DNA of 64,000 nt from Lactiplantibacillus mudanjiangensis (GCF_005405385.1 NZ_BJDY01000002.1:248001-312000), one strand, 5' to 3'; positions 1-8,937 are shown, counted from the first letter of the stretch. Notes: generated by a model not told the origin, from the sequence alone. Made by a program: numbers and translations.

Positions 1-559
1 ATGTATCACGGCTAGCTGCAATCAACGCGGCATTGTTTAGTTTGCGACTCCAGTAGTGATTAAACCCCCATAAAATAAAGAGCACCATCCCAGAAATGCC
101 GGCACCGATACCGGCAATCGGCAACGTTGTCTTGATAGTTGTGGGATTGAGTAGCGTGAGTAGACCGCTACCGATAATTTCGATTGCGATCGCAATCATG
201 ACCACACCAGCGATCAAGGTATAAACCGTTTCAAAGCGAAAACGTGACTGTTGAATTCGTGGTCCTAATGAGGCCTGTTCGGCTGGCGAAATTGGGGCAC
301 CCATGAGGTCATCGTCGTGAGTTTTAGTGGCGATAAATAAGCCGGTTAGTAAGAGCCCGGTGCTAATAATACCGGATAAATTGTTGAACGCATCGGCACG
401 CAATGTTTGTGAGTGACCGATGTTTGCGTAGAGATATTCAACTAAGAATAATCCTAGATAAACGATGACATTGCCCCATAAATGATGGCGCGCCGCCCGT
501 AAGTTTTTAATGACTTGTTGCTGTACTGTGTGCCAATCGTGTGTTGGTGGCATGGTCAT
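1..559 (-). CDS. Cation diffusion facilitator (CDF) transporter, partial
   Basis: The gene runs off the left edge, so only its first ~186 codons are present. The translated N-terminal part has a short cytosolic tail, then helices typical of CDF metal exporters, including LRADAFNNLSG in TM2 (the family places metal-binding His/Asp here; the Asp and Asn are visible) and a later AALIAASRDT stretch that matches the AALxADAxDT region of the family. Such proteins exchange Zn, Mn, Fe or Co against protons at the cytoplasmic membrane. Two in-frame ATGs (559 and 553) follow a GGGAAG ribosome site; 559 is chosen but 553 is equally possible. The substrate cannot be told from this part. Confidence 0.8.
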   Translation of the reverse strand, partial: MTMPPTHDWHTVQQQVIKNLRAARHHLWGNVIVYLGLFLVEYLYANIGHSQTLRADAFNNLSGIISTGLLLTGLFIATKTHDDDLMGAPISPAEQASLGPRIQQSRFRFETVYTLIAGVVMIAIAIEIIGSGLLTLLNPTTIKTTLPIAGIGAGISGMVLFILWGFNHYWSRKLNNAALIAASRDT

Positions 560-676
560 CACTTCCCAAAGTAAGCATAGGAGATTCAAAGTTAGATGCC
601 TACTGATGATACTCATTGAGACGTCAAAATTCTTGAATTTTACAATTAAGTAGCTTCGATCACTTTACAAAACTAA

Positions 677-726
677 AACGTCGATCAATAGTCGTTGCCA
701 AATGGCAAACACGATTGATCGACGTT
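677..726 (-). terminator. Intrinsic terminator after the alcohol dehydrogenase gene
   Basis: A perfect 13-bp inverted repeat (AACGTCGATCAAT at 677-689 and its complement at 714-726) with an inner TTGCCA/TGGCAA stem. Read on the minus strand it is followed by TTTTAGTTTTG, as expected for a terminator of the gene ending at 743. Confidence 0.8.
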
Positions 727-742
727 TGTTAGGTCATTATTA

Positions 743-1780
743 TTAAATTAACACCAGTGACTTAATCGCGTCACGATTCGTCATCGCTTGATAAGCGGCA
801 TTGATTTCTGATAACTGGAATTGTTTCGTGAATACTTTACCGGGATGAATATCACCATCTAAAACGGCTTTTAGTAGAAGTTGTTTGTCATAGGTAGTCA
901 CTGAAGCGGGACCACCAGCAATGATGATGTTGTTATAAAATGAAGCGGTCATGTCCATTTTTGGTTCATGTGGCAAGCCCACGCGGCCGACAATGGCACC
1001 GGGACGAGCAACGTTCATGGCCGTTTCGTTTGATAATTCGGTCCCAACACATTCAAGAACGGCATCAGCACCTGCGCCATTCGTTAAGTCTTGGACCCGT
1101 TTAACGGCTTCGTCGCCACGTTCAGCGACAATATCTGTCGCGCCAAATTCAAGCGCTAATTGTTGCCGATCTTCATGGCGACTCATGGCAATAATGCGTT
1201 TGGCACCGCGCATTTTAGCTGCAATCACACCGCAAAGACCGACGGCACCGTCACCAACCACGACAACCGTATCGCCGGTTTTAACGTTAGCTACGCGTGC
1301 AGCATGATAACCGGTTGCCATGACATCGGCTAAGCTTAATAACGAGTTAAGCATGGCATCGCTGTAATCACTTGGTTGACCAGGAACTTTAATCAGCGCC
1401 CATTCGCCATGTTGGAACCGGACATATTCAGCTTGAACCCCGTTGCTAAAGTTGTCTTGATGATTTTGACAGTCGCCATCAAAACCGGCGAGACAAGCTG
1501 GACAGTGACCGCAACCATGGGTGAAAGGCGCAATAACGAAATCACCGGGAACCACAGTAGTAATTGCTGAACCAACTGAGTCAACGATCCCGATTGCTTC
1601 ATGCCCCGCATTTTCTGAATGTGGGGCTTTTTCTTCTAGACCACGATATGACCAGAGATCAGACCCACAAACACAAGTTCTGACGACATGAATAATGACA
1701 TCGTCATCGGCTTGAATTGTTGGTTTGTCGATATCTTCTAGAGCCACTTGACCAGGTTTTACAAATACCGTACTTTTCAT
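743..1780 (-). CDS. Zinc-dependent medium-chain alcohol dehydrogenase
   Basis: 345 aa, the usual length for the zinc-containing medium-chain dehydrogenase family, which oxidises alcohols or reduces aldehydes/ketones with NAD(P). Catalytic zinc ligands are visible as CGSD (Cys38) and GHE (His60-Glu61); the structural zinc Cys cluster follows (HGCGHCPACLAG then GDC, ~residues 89-104). The Rossmann loop GDGAVG lies near residue 177, so the cofactor site is intact. The start ATG has AAAGGAGAC upstream. The gene is alone between a terminator and a 285-bp upstream gap. Substrate is unknown; it resembles enzymes annotated as IMP/threonine-type or general ADHs in lactobacilli. Confidence 0.88.
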   Translation of the reverse strand: MKSTVFVKPGQVALEDIDKPTIQADDDVIIHVVRTCVCGSDLWSYRGLEEKAPHSENAGHEAIGIVDSVGSAITTVVPGDFVIAPFTHGCGHCPACLAGFDGDCQNHQDNFSNGVQAEYVRFQHGEWALIKVPGQPSDYSDAMLNSLLSLADVMATGYHAARVANVKTGDTVVVVGDGAVGLCGVIAAKMRGAKRIIAMSRHEDRQQLALEFGATDIVAERGDEAVKRVQDLTNGAGADAVLECVGTELSNETAMNVARPGAIVGRVGLPHEPKMDMTASFYNNIIIAGGPASVTTYDKQLLLKAVLDGDIHPGKVFTKQFQLSEINAAYQAMTNRDAIKSLVLI

Positions 1781-2066
1781 AATTAATGTCTCCTTTTAGG
1801 CTAATCGGTTTAGAAATAGTTGTCACTAAATTTAAGTATAAATAAAACTCGATTTAATTACTAATACCTATTATGAATGGGCTGATATAGGTAGATGACA
1901 TATCAATTCTATGCTTTTTGACTATATAAGAGCATTTACTATAAGCATTTTACATTGATTGTTAGTGATCTTAAACTAGCTTCATGCTATTAAGCCAGTC
2001 CGTATTAGCCACAACTACTAATGATCAATATCACTGTCGTCAATAAGAACATGGGGAGGAAAAATA

Positions 2067-2633
2067 ATGGATGTAATTCTTAAACGAGCATTGGCTGGAG
2101 ATGAAGTTGATTTTCAATCGCTGGAATATCAAGTTATTCCTAAGATTGCCAATGAAAATACAAAATTTTTAATTCAATTAAATACTCGTTATCATACCGA
2201 TAGTGAGATTACACAGCTGATGAGTCAAATTACACGACAAAAGGTGTCACCAACAACTGCGATCAAGCCGCCATTCAATACTGATTTTGGTGCCCATATT
2301 TATCTAGGTCAGCATGTGTTTATCAATCGCAATGCGATGTTTGTTGATCTCGGGGGTATTTATATTGGTGATCGAGTATTGATTGGGCCAAATGTCACTT
2401 TAGTCTCGGTCAATCATGAAGAAAATCCAGCATCTCGTCGAAATTTACATTGTGCATCGGTTCATATTGGTAAGGGCGCTTGGTTAGGTGCTAACGTGAC
2501 GGTTTTACCAGGCGTCACGATTGGCGAAAATGCCATCATTGGCGCCGGAGCGATTGTTACTAAAGATGTCCCAGCCAATATGGTGGTGGTTGGGACACCG
2601 GCTAAGGTTATTCGTGGTATTAAAGAATCGTGA
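2067..2633 (+). CDS. Hexapeptide-repeat O-acetyltransferase (maltose/galactoside acetyltransferase-like)
   Basis: 188 aa, the length of the LacA/Maa/NodL group of left-handed beta-helix acetyltransferases that move acetyl from acetyl-CoA to sugar hydroxyls. An N-terminal helical region precedes repeated hexapeptides (for example IYIGDRVLIGPNVTL and VHIGKGAWLGANVTVLPGV). The catalytic His is expected in VNHEE (~residue 117). The C-terminal cap ends GTPAKVIR, typical of the family. The ATG follows GGGGAGGAAAAATA. It stands alone, closed by a shared terminator with the convergent LysR gene. The acceptor sugar cannot be inferred. Confidence 0.88.
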   Translation: MDVILKRALAGDEVDFQSLEYQVIPKIANENTKFLIQLNTRYHTDSEITQLMSQITRQKVSPTTAIKPPFNTDFGAHIYLGQHVFINRNAMFVDLGGIYIGDRVLIGPNVTLVSVNHEENPASRRNLHCASVHIGKGAWLGANVTVLPGVTIGENAIIGAGAIVTKDVPANMVVVGTPAKVIRGIKES

Positions 2634-2646
2634 ACCTAAATTGATA

Positions 2647-2682
2647 AAAAATCCTGTCGATGATAAAGTCGACAGGATTTTG
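2647..2682. terminator. Bidirectional terminator between acetyltransferase and LysR genes
   Basis: AAAATCCTGTCGA and its exact reverse complement flank an 8-nt loop, with A-rich and T-rich sides on both strands. The two genes converge here. Confidence 0.9.
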
Positions 2683-3567
2683 TTATGGCAATGGTTGATT
2701 AATATCAGCTGACAATTGTTTTAAGAACGCTTCTGCTGCGGCCGAATGGCGTTGACCATGATGCCAAACAAGACTGGTGCTGGCCGTTAATCTTGGAGCA
2801 AATGGGACAAAGGTTAAGTCAGATTGATTGGTATTGACAATTCCATCAATACACAGGGCACTTCCCACGCCAGCAGCGACCATCAGGGACGCGTTATAAA
2901 GCAAATTGTATGTTGCCACAACATTCATTTTGGTGGCGCTGCCGCCTAGCCAATCGTTTAAGAGTTCAGTCATACCATGTTGACTAGAAATAATCAGCTT
3001 TTCATGCGCTAAATCGGTTAAGTCGACATGATCTTTAGTCGCTAACGGCGAGTGATTGGTAACGAGGAGTCCCCAACGACTTTCACCAGGCAACCGCATG
3101 AAATCATAACCGGTTTTGTCACCGGGTTCCATGACGATCCCGAAATCATAATAGCCGGATTTGATGTTAGTTCGAATTTGATCAGCATTCGTGCTAATGA
3201 TATCGGTTTGAATATGTGGATAGTGTTTTTGTAGCTCATTAATGGTTTGTGCAATCGTTAAGAAGCTGCATGCTTCGGCGCTACCAATGACAATATTGCC
3301 ACTAATATCTTGTTCTTCATGAATATTGGCTAGCGTCTTATCGGTTAGCGCTAAAATTTGATTCACTTGATTGGCGAAATAGTCACCGCTATCAGTTAAT
3401 TGAATGTTGCGGCTACCACGTTCGAATAAAACGATGCCTAATTCAGTTTCTAAATCATGTAATTGTCGTGAGATGGTTGGTTGTGACACATGCAACCGTA
3501 GCGCAGCTCGACTAATATTTCGCTCCTGGACGACTGCTTGAAAATAGCGTAATACTCGTAATTCCAT
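2683..3567 (-). CDS. LysR-family transcriptional regulator
   Basis: 294 aa, standard LysR length. The N-terminal winged helix-turn-helix is clear (residues 1-60, with AALRLHVSQPTISRQLHDLE), followed by a linker helix and a periplasmic-binding-like effector domain from ~residue 90. It is transcribed away from the DUF2255/NmrA-like pair starting at 3682, and LysR proteins usually control the divergent neighbour, so these two genes are the likely target. The effector is unknown. Start ATG is preceded by AGGAGTGACTTAA. Confidence 0.9.
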   Translation of the reverse strand: MELRVLRYFQAVVQERNISRAALRLHVSQPTISRQLHDLETELGIVLFERGSRNIQLTDSGDYFANQVNQILALTDKTLANIHEEQDISGNIVIGSAEACSFLTIAQTINELQKHYPHIQTDIISTNADQIRTNIKSGYYDFGIVMEPGDKTGYDFMRLPGESRWGLLVTNHSPLATKDHVDLTDLAHEKLIISSQHGMTELLNDWLGGSATKMNVVATYNLLYNASLMVAAGVGSALCIDGIVNTNQSDLTFVPFAPRLTASTSLVWHHGQRHSAAAEAFLKQLSADINQPLP

Positions 3568-3681
3568 TTAAGTCACTCCTATATTTAATCCGTATACTTA
3601 ATGATTTAATCTAAGCATTAGACATGAATAGTGTCAACCCTTATGCTAGATATTGTTAAGTTAAACGAGGAGGTCTTTAAA

Positions 3682-4074
3682 GTGGTGAATAGTCATGTTA
3701 CAAAGCATTGGCAAACGGAACAGTTAAAAGCTTTTGCTACGGCTGATGATTTCCGCGTGTCGCCATTTTATAGCGATGGGAAGACTTATGGCACGCCAAC
3801 CTGGATTTGGTCGGTCGTTGTGGATGGTCGATTATATGTACGGGCTTGGAACGGGCTGAACTCTCGTTGGCATCGTTCGGCGGTTAAGCAGCGAGCTGGA
3901 CGGATGTATTTGGCGGGAGCTAATTATGACATCGGTTTTGTAGCTGTCGATAGCGGTCGTTTAAATACCGAGATTGACCGGGCCTATCAACGCAAATATG
4001 CGACTAGCCCGTATTTAACAGCAATGATTCAGGCAGGGCCTAAAGCGTCAACCTTAGAGATCGTCCCAAGATAA
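3682..4074 (+). CDS. DUF2255 family protein
   Basis: About 130 aa when started at GTG 3682. A longer frame begins at 3631, but AGGAGG at 3669-3674 lies 7 nt before the GTG pair, which decides the start. The sequence shows the family pattern: a charged N-terminal helix, TPTWIWSVVVDGRLYVRAWNG, then GFVAVDSG and IDRAYQRKYA, ending in TLEIVPR. The fold is related to pyridoxamine-oxidase/nitroreductase-like split barrels; no enzymatic role is established for the family. It is 15 bp upstream of the NmrA-like gene and probably in one operon, under the divergent LysR regulator. Confidence 0.78.
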   Translation: MVNSHVTKHWQTEQLKAFATADDFRVSPFYSDGKTYGTPTWIWSVVVDGRLYVRAWNGLNSRWHRSAVKQRAGRMYLAGANYDIGFVAVDSGRLNTEIDRAYQRKYATSPYLTAMIQAGPKASTLEIVPR

Positions 4075-4089
4075 GAAAGGAACTTAAAA

Positions 4090-4731
4090 ATGAAAAAAAT
4101 CATGATTATTGGTGCCAATGGTGGTACCGCTCGAATTTTAATTGAACGATTGCTAGCGGAAACAACAGATAAGCTGGTTTTATTCTTGCGGCAAGCGAAT
4201 CGATTAGCTCAATATGAAACTAATCCACGGGTGACCTTAGTGGATGGCAATGTTTTAGATACAGCAGCATTACGGTTAGCGATGCAAGGCGTTGATGTGG
4301 TTTATTCCAATGTCGGTGGGACCGATTTGGGACAACAAACGCAAAGCATTTTGACAGCAATGCACGAAGCTAACCAGACGCGCTTAATTTTTATCAGTGC
4401 GTTAGGTGCCCACCATGAAGTTCCCGGAAAGTTTGGCAACTGGAACGAACAAGCGATTGCGGCCTTTTTGCCAGGATTCCGTGAAGCAGCGAAATTACTA
4501 GCAGCTTCCGATATTGTCTATACGGAGTTACGCCCGGCTTGGTTGACGGATCAACCTGAAATTGATTATGAGACGACTAATTTAGATGAACCATTTAAAG
4601 GTACGGAAGTTTCGCGGGCCAGTGTGGCTGATTATGCTTTTAAGCTGATCGAAAATCCCAAATTAGCTGAACGGGCTAGTGTTGGGTTGAATAGGCCTAA
4701 TACGGATGGTGACAAACCTAGCTGGTTTTAG
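4090..4731 (+). CDS. NAD(P)-binding NmrA/SDR-like oxidoreductase
   Basis: 213 aa. The N-terminal Rossmann loop is IIGANGGTA (residues 6-14). Residues 60-110 hold the second nucleotide-binding strands (VDVVYSNVGGTD, RLIFISALGAH). This is the atypical SDR group related to YwnB/NmrA, which lacks a clear Tyr-x-x-x-Lys catalytic pair; such proteins act as redox sensors or NAD(P)H-dependent reductases. AGAAAGGAAC precedes the ATG. It follows the DUF2255 gene by 15 bp, so the pair is likely cotranscribed and LysR-controlled, with a redox or electrophile-stress role as inference. Confidence 0.85.
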   Translation: MKKIMIIGANGGTARILIERLLAETTDKLVLFLRQANRLAQYETNPRVTLVDGNVLDTAALRLAMQGVDVVYSNVGGTDLGQQTQSILTAMHEANQTRLIFISALGAHHEVPGKFGNWNEQAIAAFLPGFREAAKLLAASDIVYTELRPAWLTDQPEIDYETTNLDEPFKGTEVSRASVADYAFKLIENPKLAERASVGLNRPNTDGDKPSWF

Positions 4732-4845
4732 GAAATAAGATCAGTCTTGTTCAAATCGAGACGTTAAATTGATATTGGACCAAGTTGTTAGTTCTTTTTC
4801 ACTTGCCTTGCTTTATACTTGAGACTAAGCAAGGGGGCTGAACGA

Positions 4846-5208
4846 ATGTTAGGAATTGTCAGATCCAAACGACTGTTGGGATTTGTTTATGGGATCTTAA
4901 TCATTGGGTTGTACGCAAACGCGACCCATGCAGCTGGCGCGATTGAAATGATTGCCACCGCTGAGGTTTTAAGTTGGCTTATCATCGCCGGATTACAGCT
5001 TCAGTTGAAACAATCATTAGCGGCACCAATTAAACGTCAATTATATCGGTTAAAGTTTACGTATGCGCCGATTTTAGGGTACTTCTTCTTTCAGAATCCG
5101 CTTACGCCACGGGCATTTAGTTATGTGGATGTGATCATTTTAGCCTTTTTGATCTTGGTGACGTTATGGGGTTATCAATGTTTAAAAGGTCGCCAAGATT
5201 TTAACTAG
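4846..5208 (+). CDS. Small membrane protein of unknown function
   Basis: 120 aa from the ATG at 4846, chosen because AAGGGGG sits 8 nt upstream; an upstream in-frame start at 4819 has no ribosome site. Three to four hydrophobic segments are visible: residues ~9-30 (LLGFVYGILIIGLYAN), ~36-55 (IATAEVLSWLIIAGLQL), ~73-86 (YAPILGYFFF) and ~97-113 (VDVIILAFLILVTLWGY). No family recognised. It stands alone on the plus strand. Confidence 0.65.
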   Translation: MLGIVRSKRLLGFVYGILIIGLYANATHAAGAIEMIATAEVLSWLIIAGLQLQLKQSLAAPIKRQLYRLKFTYAPILGYFFFQNPLTPRAFSYVDVIILAFLILVTLWGYQCLKGRQDFN

Positions 5209-5303
5209 CTTAGGGTTACCATTTTTTAACTGGCTACCATAGCGATATCAGCAGTCATATAATAATCGTTAAAAATAAAATACTTGCTTGTTTCGAATTA
5301 AAT

Positions 5304-5346
5304 TGATCCACCACGATTGAATTTTATGTTCAAACATGGTGGATCA
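5304..5346 (-). terminator. Terminator-like hairpin at the end of the decayed small gene
   Basis: Perfect 10-bp inverted repeat TGATCCACCA / TGGTGGATCA with a 23-nt loop. On the minus strand it is followed by an AT-rich ATTTAATTC tract, and it overlaps the 3' end of the minus-strand pseudogene, which supports that gene having been real. Confidence 0.5.
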
Positions 5347-5700
5347 CTTTGTATCTAAAAAATTTGTTGAGAGATTGTTCATGCGCGAAATAAAGGTCGC
5401 AATGATATCAGTTTTGGTTATTGCCATTGCCGTCAAATCTGTTGAAAATATTCGGCTGGTAAATATTGTTCAAATGGTTGATGATATAGTGATCGTCGTC
5501 TTTATTACCGATGTATTTCATCTGATAGTAGGTAGCGTATCGACATCAAAAATCAGTTTAATATTTAAGTTGTTAGCAAAAATCACCAAGTCTCTAAGTG
5601 TTTGGGCTGATAAAATGTTGTCAGATGCAGTGTTGCCAAGGTTAGTGGATTGGTAACTGAGATGTTCGTCGTCAGCCAAGTAAAGATCAACATGGTTCAT
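5330..5700 (-). pseudogene. Decayed small gene of unknown family (frameshift plus nonsense codon)
   Basis: Minus-strand reading from ATG 5700 gives 60 sensible residues ending with TGA at 5518. The alternative frame, entered at the overlapping ATGA at 5521, continues in the same style (MKYIGNKDDDHYIINHL) for 37 residues to a TGA at 5410-5408. The same frame then resumes (YHCDLYFAHEQSLNKFF) to TGA 5332-5330. The simplest reading is one gene of ~120 codons broken by a frameshift near 5521 and a nonsense codon at 5408. Reading on the plus strand gives only low-complexity hydrophobic product. No family recognised. GGCGGT lies ahead of the ATG as a weak ribosome site. Confidence 0.5.
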
Positions 5701-5761
5701 TTCTTACCGCCGTATTTTACTTACAGATAAATACGTAATCTGATTGTTTTGAAAGTGGAAG

Positions 5762-5788
5762 TATATAACCATCTAGTATGGTTATATA
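5762..5788. promoter_or_regulatory. Palindrome upstream of the secreted GH8-like gene
   Basis: An 11-bp perfect inverted repeat, TATATAACCAT and ATGGTTATATA, with a 5-nt centre, ending 28 bp before the next ATG. The spacing suits an operator or a 5' UTR hairpin rather than a terminator, as no T-run follows. The binding protein is unknown. Confidence 0.4.
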
Positions 5789-5816
5789 AATAATTTAATA
5801 AATCGGAGGAGCGTTT

Positions 5817-7802
5817 ATGAAAGCTTTTACTAAGGCTATGGGGATAGCTTTGCTACTAACAATGGTAGCTGGGAGTGTTTTTGTTTGTTCAACCACACAG
5901 ATTGCATTTGCGGACACCACAAATAGTAGTGTAACGGCCGATGACAGCATTGATACTTGGATGCCAGATAAGGCGTTACAAAAGACGGTTTATGATGCTT
6001 TACATGATTTGAGTCAGTCGGCAAATACTAATGGTGGTTATGACACAACTGAAATTAGTCAAATAACACCTGTTATGTTAGCCGATCTTCGCTATTTGCA
6101 TGTCAATACGACTGATATTACTGACTTATCTGGTTTGCAATACGCTACAGGATTAATTCAAGCAGATTTCAGTGGTAACACAATCACAAAAGTACCAGAC
6201 AAGATGCCTGGTACTACTGATAGTCTGTACTCGTTAGGCTTAGGTAACTATGCCTTAACTGCCGATAGTCCAGACTGGGTATTATCGTCAAAAGTTAATT
6301 TCACAAATACCACTAAGACATATACTGACCTTAATTATGGTTTTGCTGGGCAATCGATTAGTGGGACATATACCTTAAAAGAGAGTCAGTTGAAGTATAG
6401 TGATGATAAAACCAGCGCAACAATTCCATTTAGTGTATTCTTCAAAGGATTCAAACAATCGGACGGCACTTATGCGGATGCAACACCGACAGTTAGTATC
6501 AAGTATTCAAGTACGGATGACTTAAAACCAGTAGTAAACACGGATAAGAAGCAAATTGAATTGGATTTAAGTAAGATAACAGCTGCTACCACTGTTCAAA
6601 TTCAATTTTCGGTTAATGCGTCAACGTCAGGTGCGTCATATGCGACCTGGAATACATTGAAGTTTAATGTTCCCGAACCGGATAAGACTGTCACAGATCC
6701 GATGGACGAGATTTCACCATCCGAAGTAGGTAATATTACTCAATTGAGTAAGGATAACAGCAATGTTGTTTCTAGTAAGGTTGATGCCTTAGAAAACTAC
6801 ATGAAGAATACAATGATGACTGATACTGGTATTTATTCTGGATATATGACGGAAGCTGAAAAGGCAGATGCCGATACGGATTCGGACATGTTTAATCAGA
6901 TTACCGAATCATCAGGCTTGTATCTGGAAATATTAGCGATGCAAGGGGATGCAACGGCTTTTGATAACTATTATGCTCAGGTTAAAAAAACGTTCTCAAA
7001 TGATGATGGCTCATTTTACTGGATGTACAACACCCGGACTAAAGATCGCAAACCGGGTAATGCCTCATTAGATGATTTACGGATTATGCGTGCATTGACC
7101 ATGATGCAAGCTAAGTCACCTTCGGACGCTCGGGCGGTCGAAATTAAAAAACTAACGGCCGGCTTCAAAAAGTATTCATTATTAGACGGCAAGATGATTG
7201 ATGGAACTAGCTTTACTGATGGAACCAAAGAACCAGCCATTCGTCTTAGCTACTTGGATATGCAAGAATTGAAATATATTTATGGTATCGGCGGTTGGAG
7301 TCAAGCTGACTATGATGCTCAATTAAAAACACTTAAGGGTGGCTATTTGGGTGATGATTTCCCCTGGTATCAAACTTATTACTATTATGGTGATATGAAT
7401 GGTTACAAGAAGGGTGAATACTCAACGTTGCCAGAAGCTAAGGGTGAGGTTAACGCTATTGATAGTCTGCTAGTTATTTTGCATCTAGCACAAATTGGTC
7501 AGGCTAAGCCCGCAAGCATTAGTTGGGTAAAGGCCCATGTACATGATCGAACGCTTTACAATAACTACTACACCGACGGAACACCAGTCGAAAAGAACTC
7601 GGCTGCATCGTCATATGCGATTGCTGCAATGATCGCTTCAACGGTGGGTGACAAAGATATGTATAACGATTGTGTTCAAGACTTAAATGATTCGCAAGTC
7701 GGTGAAGGTTACGGTGACTTTTCAGGTTGTTTAGGTGATATTCCAAGCAAAAAATCAGCAACTTACAATAATTTAACCGGATTATTGTCGTATTACTATT
7801 AG
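5817..7802 (+). CDS. Secreted glycoside hydrolase family 8-like protein with N-terminal leucine-rich-like region
   Basis: 661 aa. A signal peptide is clear (Lys near the N terminus, hydrophobic core to ~residue 28, then AFADT cleavage region). Residues ~80-130 look like leucine-rich repeats (ITPVMLADLRYLHV, ITDLSGLQYATGL), followed by a beta-rich domain to ~residue 290. The C-terminal ~360 residues match the (alpha/alpha)6 fold of GH8: ITESSGLYLEILAM places a Glu (~363) where GH8 has its acid, then DDGSFYWMY and ASLDDLRIMRALTMM as in the family. GH8 enzymes cut beta-1,4 glucans, chitosan or bacterial exopolysaccharides. No LPxTG or other anchor is seen. ATG has CGGAGGAGC upstream. A role in trimming cell-surface polysaccharide is inference. 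Confidence 0.72.
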   Translation: MKAFTKAMGIALLLTMVAGSVFVCSTTQIAFADTTNSSVTADDSIDTWMPDKALQKTVYDALHDLSQSANTNGGYDTTEISQITPVMLADLRYLHVNTTDITDLSGLQYATGLIQADFSGNTITKVPDKMPGTTDSLYSLGLGNYALTADSPDWVLSSKVNFTNTTKTYTDLNYGFAGQSISGTYTLKESQLKYSDDKTSATIPFSVFFKGFKQSDGTYADATPTVSIKYSSTDDLKPVVNTDKKQIELDLSKITAATTVQIQFSVNASTSGASYATWNTLKFNVPEPDKTVTDPMDEISPSEVGNITQLSKDNSNVVSSKVDALENYMKNTMMTDTGIYSGYMTEAEKADADTDSDMFNQITESSGLYLEILAMQGDATAFDNYYAQVKKTFSNDDGSFYWMYNTRTKDRKPGNASLDDLRIMRALTMMQAKSPSDARAVEIKKLTAGFKKYSLLDGKMIDGTSFTDGTKEPAIRLSYLDMQELKYIYGIGGWSQADYDAQLKTLKGGYLGDDFPWYQTYYYYGDMNGYKKGEYSTLPEAKGEVNAIDSLLVILHLAQIGQAKPASISWVKAHVHDRTLYNNYYTDGTPVEKNSAASSYAIAAMIASTVGDKDMYNDCVQDLNDSQVGEGYGDFSGCLGDIPSKKSATYNNLTGLLSYYY

Positions 7803-7828
7803 ATTTGATTAGCACGATAATTTTAATG

Positions 7829-7860
7829 AAAAGTTGATCGATAGTAGATCAGCTTTTTTT
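7829..7860 (+). terminator. Terminator after the GH8-like gene
   Basis: AAAAGTTGATC and GATCAGCTTTT form a stem with one G-T pair, followed by a run of eight T. Confidence 0.8.
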
Positions 7861-7955
7861 ATTTCAATAAATTTACTATTAATAATTAAAATTATGTAAA
7901 CTAGATTTATAAAGTGTTAATCTTTGACGACACCAACCAACCCAAAAGTGAAAAG

Positions 7956-7969
7956 ATGACATTTGTCAT
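7956..7969. promoter_or_regulatory. Probable response-regulator operator upstream of the ABC/two-component operon
   Basis: ATGACA-TT-TGTCAT is a perfect 14-bp palindrome about 80 bp before the ABC ATPase start, with CATAAT-like -10 sequence just downstream. NarL-type regulators of ABC transporter operons usually autoregulate from such a repeat near -35; that the response regulator of this operon binds here is inference. Confidence 0.45.
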
Positions 7970-8049
7970 ATCATAATCGTGACAAAGGCAACTGTAGTCA
8001 CCGCAATGATCCTGATAGACTTAAGTTATTCCAAAAGGGGGTCGTTAAC

Positions 8050-8937
8050 ATGGCAGCATTGATTGAAGCTAACGATATTGAATTCAGTTATGGTAAACAG
8101 GCAGTCTTAAAAGGTCTGTCACTCACGATTAAGCAGGGGGAAATTATTGGGTTAATTGGTGAAAATGGCGCCGGTAAAACGACGCTACTTAACTTATTAT
8201 TAGGCGTGCATCCCATTCAACAAGGCCAACTCACGGTATTTGGTCAACAACCGGGAACAACGGCGACACATCAACGGATTGGGTCAATGTTACAAGGTGA
8301 TTTAGTTTTACGTGGCGTGACGGTCAAAGACCTACTAACCTTAGCTGCGGCTCGTTATGATCAAGCCGTTGCACCGGTTGAATTAATGGCTACGCTAGAT
8401 TTAACAAAATTGGCCAATCAAAAAATAGCCACGTTATCTGGTGGTCAACAACGTCGAGTCACTTTTGCGTTAGCCCTAATTGGCAATCCGGATTTGCTGT
8501 TTTTAGATGAACCGACTGTCGCCATGGATACCAATGCCCAACAAGCGTTTTGGCAACGAATTAAAAAGTTGAAGGCCCAAGGCAAAACGGTGATTATTAC
8601 CAGTCACTATTTGCCCGAGATTCAAAACGTGGCCGACCGGATTTTATTATTACAAGGCGGGCAACTCATTTTTCAGGGCACTTTCCAAGCATTACAACAG
8701 CAATATCAACAAGTCGAAATTACGTGTCAAACGGAATTGCCAGCAACCACATTTACGGATTTACCAGGCGTGACTGCGGTGAGCCAAGACGTTCAGACAG
8801 TACACATCAGTAGTGAAGATGGTGATGCCACTATAGGCGCACTAACACCATTTCTATCACAATTACATCAAGTCACCGTTAGTCGAGAATCATTAGCCGA
8901 TATCTTCGTTCATTTAACCAAGGGGGTCATCGCATGA
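8050..8937 (+). CDS. ABC transporter ATP-binding protein
   Basis: 295 aa from ATG 8050, which follows AAAAGGGGG; the frame is open upstream to 7963 without a ribosome site. Walker A is GENGAGKTT (~residue 37), the signature is LSGGQQRR (~residue 131) and Walker B is LLFLDEP (~residue 150). It is the DrrA/NatA-like class that pairs with ABC-2 permeases for export of drugs, peptides or lipids. Its stop overlaps the permease start by 4 bp (ATGA). Gene order ATPase-permease-kinase-regulator equals yvfRSTU of Bacillus subtilis and resembles the Lnr (linearmycin resistance) loci, so antibiotic or lipid stress export is the likely job. Confidence 0.9.
   Translation: MAALIEANDIEFSYGKQAVLKGLSLTIKQGEIIGLIGENGAGKTTLLNLLLGVHPIQQGQLTVFGQQPGTTATHQRIGSMLQGDLVLRGVTVKDLLTLAAARYDQAVAPVELMATLDLTKLANQKIATLSGGQQRRVTFALALIGNPDLLFLDEPTVAMDTNAQQAFWQRIKKLKAQGKTVIITSHYLPEIQNVADRILLLQGGQLIFQGTFQALQQQYQQVEITCQTELPATTFTDLPGVTAVSQDVQTVHISSEDGDATIGALTPFLSQLHQVTVSRESLADIFVHLTKGVIA

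Noticed and set aside
5336-5656. Plus-strand 106-aa hydrophobic ORF
   Set aside because: Low-complexity Ile/Val-rich product without a ribosome site; the minus strand reads better as a broken gene over the same bases.
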